From an uncultured Oxalobacteraceae bacterium (GTDB lineage Bacteria; Pseudomonadota; Gammaproteobacteria; Burkholderiales; Burkholderiaceae): a DNA stretch of 10,037 nt. The stretch lies in the NCBI GenBank assembly GCA_946478765.1, contig CAMLDH010000111.1:1-10037 (forward strand). Reading direction: 5' to 3'. The notes under the pieces were generated by a model, which was not told the origin of the DNA, did not search any database, and worked only from the letters and a program-made list of their open reading frames with translations. Below, in pieces: positions 8,001-10,037 of this stretch (position 1 is its first letter; every line of letters starts with the position of its first letter). Both the position numbers and the translations under genes were made by a program.

Positions 8001-8152
8001 CCGTGCTGGCGATGATTCCATTATCGCGCTCGGTATTCTGGGGCCCGATGGCTGTTGCGATCATGGGCGGACTGATCGTGGCAACGGCGCTTACTCTGCT
8101 GTTTTTGCCGGCGCTGTATGCGGCATGGTTCAGGGTGAAGAAGCCAGCATAA
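5069..8152 (+). CDS. RND efflux pump, inner-membrane permease (AcrB/AcrD/AcrF superfamily)
   Basis: This is a proton-driven efflux transporter of 1027 residues, full length for the family. TM1 is near residues 17-33, followed by the porter domain segment QDEDPPFTFRAMVLRANWPG. The TM2-TM4 block contains the proton-relay motif GLLVDDAIIAVEMM, with Asp413 and Asp414. The second half repeats the architecture: TM7, the FFPDSSRPELMIELWMPEGA segment, a second porter domain, and TM8-TM12. In TM10 the motif is GMIIRNSVILIDQIEQD, so the position of the essential lysine of AcrB (K940) is occupied by Arg937. The QDEDPPFTF and EGAAF features resemble the TriC-like branch, but substrate assignment is uncertain (drugs, biocides, solvents or others). 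It is cotranscribed with the adaptor. No outer-membrane factor follows, so it presumably uses a TolC-like channel encoded elsewhere. Confidence 0.94.
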   Translation: MKGGFNLSRWALEHIPLTRYLIVVLLIGGILSYDQLGQDEDPPFTFRAMVLRANWPGATALQMADQVTDKLEKKLQETPYVDKIRSYSKPGETLIILQVRESTSPKETAAAWYQVRKKIGDIKGTLPPGVIGPFFNDEFGDTFGSIFALSGDGFTYAEVKDYADFVRQQLLHVPSVAKVELFGVQDEKINIEFSHKKFAQLGIPFDAIVGQLDTQNSVESSGVLVTPTDNLQVRVTGAVRSIKDLEDLELRASGTTFRLGDFATVKREYTDPPQDKMRYNGKEVIGLGISMEKGGDIIEMGQHLQQAVGAIKSKLPVGIELQRVADQPKAVSSSVNEFLRTLIEAVLIVLAVSFIALGFHAKPFRLDARPGLVVALTIPLVLAVTFLFMRIFGIDLHKISLGALIIALGLLVDDAIIAVEMMVRKMEEGFSRFDAATFAYTSTAMPMLTGTLITAAGFLPIGLAKSAAGEYTFSMFSVNALALLISWLAAVLFTPYIGYVLLKVKPATGSDEHHELFDTPFYSRFRKMVNWCVEWRKTTILLTLAAFALGVFGFRFIEQQFFPDSSRPELMIELWMPEGAAFSATEAQAKKFEAFIRKQDGVESVTSYVGTGSPRFYLPLDQIFPQTNVSQIVVLPKDLKAREALRLKIVAAFKTQFPDVRGRVKLLPNGPPVPYPVQFRVTGGEVTKVRAIADQVKEIMRANPNAIGVNDNWNESVKVLRLDLDQDKLRALGISSQTVMRATNTILTGTTIGQYRDENKLIDIVIRQPVEERSTITALNEANIQTAPGKSVPLSQLARAHFVWEPGVVWREGREWAITVQSDVVDGIQGPTVSSQINPKLESLRAALPAGYKIDLAGAAADSGKAQQSIAANVPLVIFIIFTLLMLQLHSFSRALLVFLTGPLGIAGAAVALLVLQRPFGFVAQLGVIALFGMIIRNSVILIDQIEQDIADGAAPWNAIVESVVRRFRPIILTAAAAVLAMIPLSRSVFWGPMAVAIMGGLIVATALTLLFLPALYAAWFRVKKPA

Positions 8153-8237
8153 TCAAGGGTAGGGCGGTTCGGTATCCGGATCGATGGATGGCGGGCGCTT
8201 GCGGATATAACATCAGGCAACTATCTATTCGCTGAAC

Positions 8238-8267
8238 AATATAGCTAAACAGTAATCAATCTGTCAA
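8238..8267 (-). promoter_or_regulatory. Candidate sigma70 promoter on the minus strand, antisense to the pump gene
   Basis: On the minus strand a perfect TTGACA (8267-8262) is separated by 18 bp from TATATT (8243-8238, five of six matches to the -10 consensus). Transcription would start near 8231 and run leftward into the 3' end of the RND gene. No convincing gene lies downstream on that strand. The match is better than that of any other promoter in the window, but the region is AT-rich and chance cannot be excluded. Confidence 0.4.
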
Positions 8268-8296
8268 AAACTGCGGCAGATGAAATAAAAATCCAG

Positions 8297-8302
8297 TAAA
8301 AT
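8297..8302 (+). promoter_or_regulatory. Possible -10 box for the leader / tRNA-Leu / tig transcript
   Basis: TAAAAT (five of six matches) would place the start near 8309, just ahead of the two-hairpin element. No good -35 is found at 16-18 bp, so the call is weak. It is the best plus-strand candidate between the pump gene and the tRNA. Confidence 0.3.
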
Positions 8303-8308
8303 GTTCGG

Positions 8309-8385
8309 TCGAAGTTGAAGAGCCCTTGGCAAGGGCATTGTAGGGCGACCGTATTTTCGCTTCAGGGTCGCCCTTTGCTTTTAGT
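8309..8385 (+). ncRNA. Two-hairpin structured leader or small RNA, unassigned
   Basis: Between the pump gene and tRNA-Leu the plus strand can form two adjacent hairpins. The first is built from GCCCTTG (8322-8328) and CAAGGGC (8330-8336); the second from AGGGCGACC (8342-8350) and GGTCGCCCT (8366-8374), followed by a T-rich tail. The arms are partly interchangeable: 8322-8326 can pair with 8342-8346, and 8331-8336 can pair with 8370-8375, so mutually exclusive folds are possible. It could be a short stable RNA, an attenuating leader, or the terminator of an upstream transcript. I do not recognise it as a known RNA family, and the 5' end is only a guess from the weak -10 box. Confidence 0.35.
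8342..8382 (+). terminator. Intrinsic-terminator-like hairpin with T-rich tail
   Basis: A perfect 9-bp GC-rich stem (8342-8350 with 8366-8374) and a 15-nt loop are followed by TT, GC, then TTTT ending at 8382. The tail lies only on the plus strand. It could end the efflux operon transcript or the short leader RNA. The GC interruption of the T tract makes partial readthrough into the tRNA plausible. Confidence 0.55.
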
Positions 8386-8403
8386 GTTTAGGCGCAAAAT
8401 CCC

Positions 8404-8490
8404 GCGAGGATGGCGAAATTGGTAGACGCACCAGGTTTAGGTCCTGACGCCAGCAATGGTGTGGGGGTTCGAGTCCCCCTCCTCGCACCA
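8404..8490 (+). tRNA. tRNA-Leu, anticodon UAG
   Basis: The 87-nt gene folds as a class II tRNA. The acceptor GCGAGGA (8404-8410) pairs with TCCTCGC (8481-8487 region), with discriminator A and an encoded CCA end (8488-8490). The anticodon loop is TTTAGGT at 8436-8442, giving UAG at 8438-8440. The long variable arm has a 5-bp stem capped by GCAA. The T arm is GGGGG, TTCGAGT, CCCCC. The anticodon-stem outer pair (C27 with A43) is a mismatch. It resembles the E. coli tRNA-Leu(UAG) in overall layout. It lies 28 nt before tig with no terminator between, so the two are likely cotranscribed. Confidence 0.96.
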
Positions 8491-8518
8491 CAGAATTCTT
8501 TATTTTTGGACGATTCAC

Positions 8519-9868
8519 ATGGCAACTGCAGTCGAAACTCTGGAAAAACTTGAACGCCGTATCACGATCACATTGCCGCTGGCCGATGTGCAAGCTGAAG
8601 TGGAAAAGCGCTTGAAAGTTCGTGCTCGCACGGCAAAGGCGCCGGGCTTCCGTCCGGGTAAAGTGCCAATGAAAATGGTCGCGGCGCAATACGGTTATCA
8701 GATTGAAACCGAAGTGCTGAACGATAAAGTCGGCATCGCGTTCGTCGATGCGACTGCTGAAAACAACCTGCGCGTTGCGGGTTTTCCGAAAATCGAACCG
8801 AAGGCCGATGCGAACGTGACGGAAGGCGCAATCGTATTTGACGCGACGTTTGAAGTCTACCCAGAGGTGAAAATCGGCGATCTGGGTGCCGTGGAGGTAG
8901 AAAAGACGATCGCTGAAGTTTCCGACGCGGAAGTCGACAAGACCATCGATATCCTGCGCAAACAACGTGTGCACTTTCACGTCAAAGGTGAAAAGGGCGA
9001 GCACGGCGACGGCGGTGCAGATCAATCGGCGCAAAACGGCGATCGCGTTACCATTGATTTCGTCGGTAAAATCGACGGCATTGAATTTCAGGGTGGCAAG
9101 GCGGAAGACTATGCCTTTGTACTCGGGGAGGGCCGTATGTTGCCGGAGTTTGAGGCGGCCACGGTTGGCTTGAAATTGGGCGAATCGAAAACCTTTCCGC
9201 TGTCGTTTCCTGCTGATTACCATGGTAAGGATGTCGCAGGAAAAACCGCTGAATTCACCATCACGCTGAAGAAGCTGGAATGGGCGCATCTGCCTGAAGT
9301 CGATGCCGAGTTCGCAAAGACGCTCGGCATTCCGGATGGCGACCTGGCCAAAATGCGCGAAGACATCAAGACCAATCTCGAACGTGAAGTCAAAGGCCGC
9401 GCCAAGTCCAAGACCAAAGACAGCGTGATGGACGCGCTGATCAAAATTACTGAACTGGAAATTCCGAAGGCGCTGATCGATCAAGATGTGCAGCGTTTGG
9501 TCGAAATGACACGTCAAGACATGGCGCAGCGCGGTATGGAGGTGAAAGATATGCCGTTCCCGCCGGAATTGTTTACTGCGCAGGCCGAGCGTCGTGTGCG
9601 TTTAGGTTTGATTCTGGCTGAAGTGGTCAAGTCGAACAATCTGCAAGCGACGCCTGAGCAGGTAAAAGTGCAAGTGGAAGAATTCGCGCAAAGCTATGAA
9701 GATCCGCAACAGGTTTTGAAATATTATTTCAGTGATCGCCGTCGCTTGGCCGAAGTGGAAGCCCTTGTTTTGGAAGAAAACGTCGTTAATTACGTTCTGG
9801 GTAAATCCAAAGTGACTGAAAAGTCGGTTGCATTCGACGAATTGATGGGCAATAACGCACAAGCGTAA
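8519..9868 (+). CDS. tig: Trigger factor, ribosome-associated chaperone and peptidyl-prolyl isomerase
   Basis: Trigger factor docks at the ribosome exit tunnel and shields nascent chains in the cytosol. The N-terminal domain carries the signature GFRPGKVP at residues 43-50, the site of contact with ribosomal protein L23. The FKBP-type isomerase domain starts at about residue 174 ([14 protein letters not shown], then [10 protein letters not shown], and [16 protein letters not shown]) and ends near 262. The C-terminal chaperone arms follow to residue 449. A Gly/Asp/Gln-rich stretch at about residues 156-174 makes the linker before the FKBP domain longer than in E. coli. I chose the ATG at 8519 because it gives the conserved N-terminus, with GGA at 8508-8510 eight bases upstream; the open frame extends back into the tRNA but that part is not coding. 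It is followed by clpP, the usual arrangement. Confidence 0.96.
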   Translation: MATAVETLEKLERRITITLPLADVQAEVEKRLKVRARTAKAPGFRPGKVPMKMVAAQYGYQIETEVLNDKVGIAFVDATAENNLRVAGFPKIEPKADANVTEGAIVFDATFEVYPEVKIGDLGAVEVEKTIAEVSDAEVDKTIDILRKQRVHFHVKGEKGEHGDGGADQSAQNGDRVTIDFVGKIDGIEFQGGKAEDYAFVLGEGRMLPEFEAATVGLKLGESKTFPLSFPADYHGKDVAGKTAEFTITLKKLEWAHLPEVDAEFAKTLGIPDGDLAKMREDIKTNLEREVKGRAKSKTKDSVMDALIKITELEIPKALIDQDVQRLVEMTRQDMAQRGMEVKDMPFPPELFTAQAERRVRLGLILAEVVKSNNLQATPEQVKVQVEEFAQSYEDPQQVLKYYFSDRRRLAEVEALVLEENVVNYVLGKSKVTEKSVAFDELMGNNAQA

Positions 9869-9948
9869 TTCACTTGTGTGGGGTGCTCAGTTGGGGATTG
9901 AGGGGGCGTTTAGGCTAACGCTTCGCTTAACTCTTTCCCATAATGCCT

Positions 9949-9953
9949 AAGGA
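9949..9953 (+). promoter_or_regulatory. Ribosome binding site of clpP
   Basis: AAGGA lies 7 nt before the ATG at 9961 and favours it over an in-frame ATG at 9943, which would add six residues and overlap this site. Confidence 0.65.
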
Positions 9954-9960
9954 CAAGCAT

Positions 9961-10037
9961 ATGACAAGCATGATTCGAAATTCCGCACTCGATACCGAAA
10001 TGCTCGGTATGGTGCCGATGGTGATTGAGCAAAGCGG
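9961..10037 (+). CDS. clpP: ATP-dependent Clp protease proteolytic subunit ClpP, N-terminal fragment (3' end outside window)
   Basis: Only the first 25 codons are present. They read MTSMIRNSALDTEMLGMVPM and then VIEQS, which matches the ClpP N-terminal consensus, where a short propeptide leads into (L)GMVPMVVEQ(S/T). ClpP is the serine protease that forms a double heptameric ring and works with the ClpX or ClpA unfoldase. The catalytic Ser/His/Asp residues lie beyond the window. The position directly after tig, 92 bp downstream, is the standard tig-clpP-clpX order and strengthens the call. The ATG at 9961 is favoured by its ribosome site; ATGs at 9943 and 9970 are alternatives. Confidence 0.9.
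   Translation, partial: MTSMIRNSALDTEMLGMVPMVIEQS

Noticed and set aside
7900..8220. Minus-strand open frame of 106 codons downstream of the candidate antisense promoter
   Set aside because: It begins with TTG, has no ribosome site, almost no leader after the predicted start, and lies nearly all opposite the pump's conserved C-terminus.
8301..8318. Five-codon ATG frame as a leader peptide of an attenuator
   Set aside because: It overlaps the best -10 box, has no ribosome site and contains no leucine codons.
8381..9517. Long minus-strand open frame of 378 codons opposite tig and the tRNA
   Set aside because: It lies antisense to a clearly identified trigger factor gene and runs through the tRNA; the protein shows no recognisable family and the frame is explained by codon bias of tig.
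9906..9921. Hairpin GCGTT / AACGC after tig as a terminator
   Set aside because: The stem is only 5 bp and no T tract follows; tig and clpP may be read through.
9937..9944. CCCATAAT before clpP as a sigma32 or sigma70 -10 box
   Set aside because: No matching -35 is present, and transcription would begin inside the clpP ribosome site, leaving no usable leader.

Overview
This window reads as an ordinary chromosomal segment of a betaproteobacterium of the Burkholderiales, possibly Oxalobacteraceae. The taxonomic call is an inference from the tRNA-Leu / tig / clpP order, the protein flavour and the moderately high GC; no search was run. There is no sign of phage, transposon, CRISPR or recent transfer. 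All large genes look intact apart from the two cut by the window edges.

Left part (1-3653): the 3' end of radA (DNA repair, plus strand) converges on a three-gene minus-strand operon, hpnC-hpnD-hpnE, read from 3653 down to 552. Its products convert farnesyl diphosphate to squalene: HpnD makes presqualene diphosphate, HpnC makes hydroxysqualene, and HpnE removes the hydroxyl. No squalene-hopene cyclase is present in the window.

Middle (3654-8152): an AT-rich divergent intergenic region carries a consensus -10 box (TATAAT) pointing right and several copies of the pentamer TGACT/AGTCA, including a perfect inverted repeat and a tandem CAGT array. It precedes a two-gene tripartite efflux operon: a lipoprotein membrane fusion protein and an RND inner-membrane pump, joined by an ATGA overlap. 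No outer-membrane channel or regulator gene lies beside them.

Right part (8153-10037): a noncoding stretch of about 250 bases holds a possible minus-strand promoter, a two-hairpin element ending in a terminator-like structure, and then tRNA-Leu(UAG). The trigger factor gene tig starts only 28 nt after the tRNA, and clpP begins at 9961 and runs off the end. This is the widespread tig-clpP proteostasis cluster.

The most interesting signals are regulatory: the rearrangeable four-segment hairpin leader ahead of the tRNA-Leu/tig unit, the shared repeat motif between the squalene and efflux operons, and the possible antisense promoter behind the pump gene. I see no convincing new protein system.
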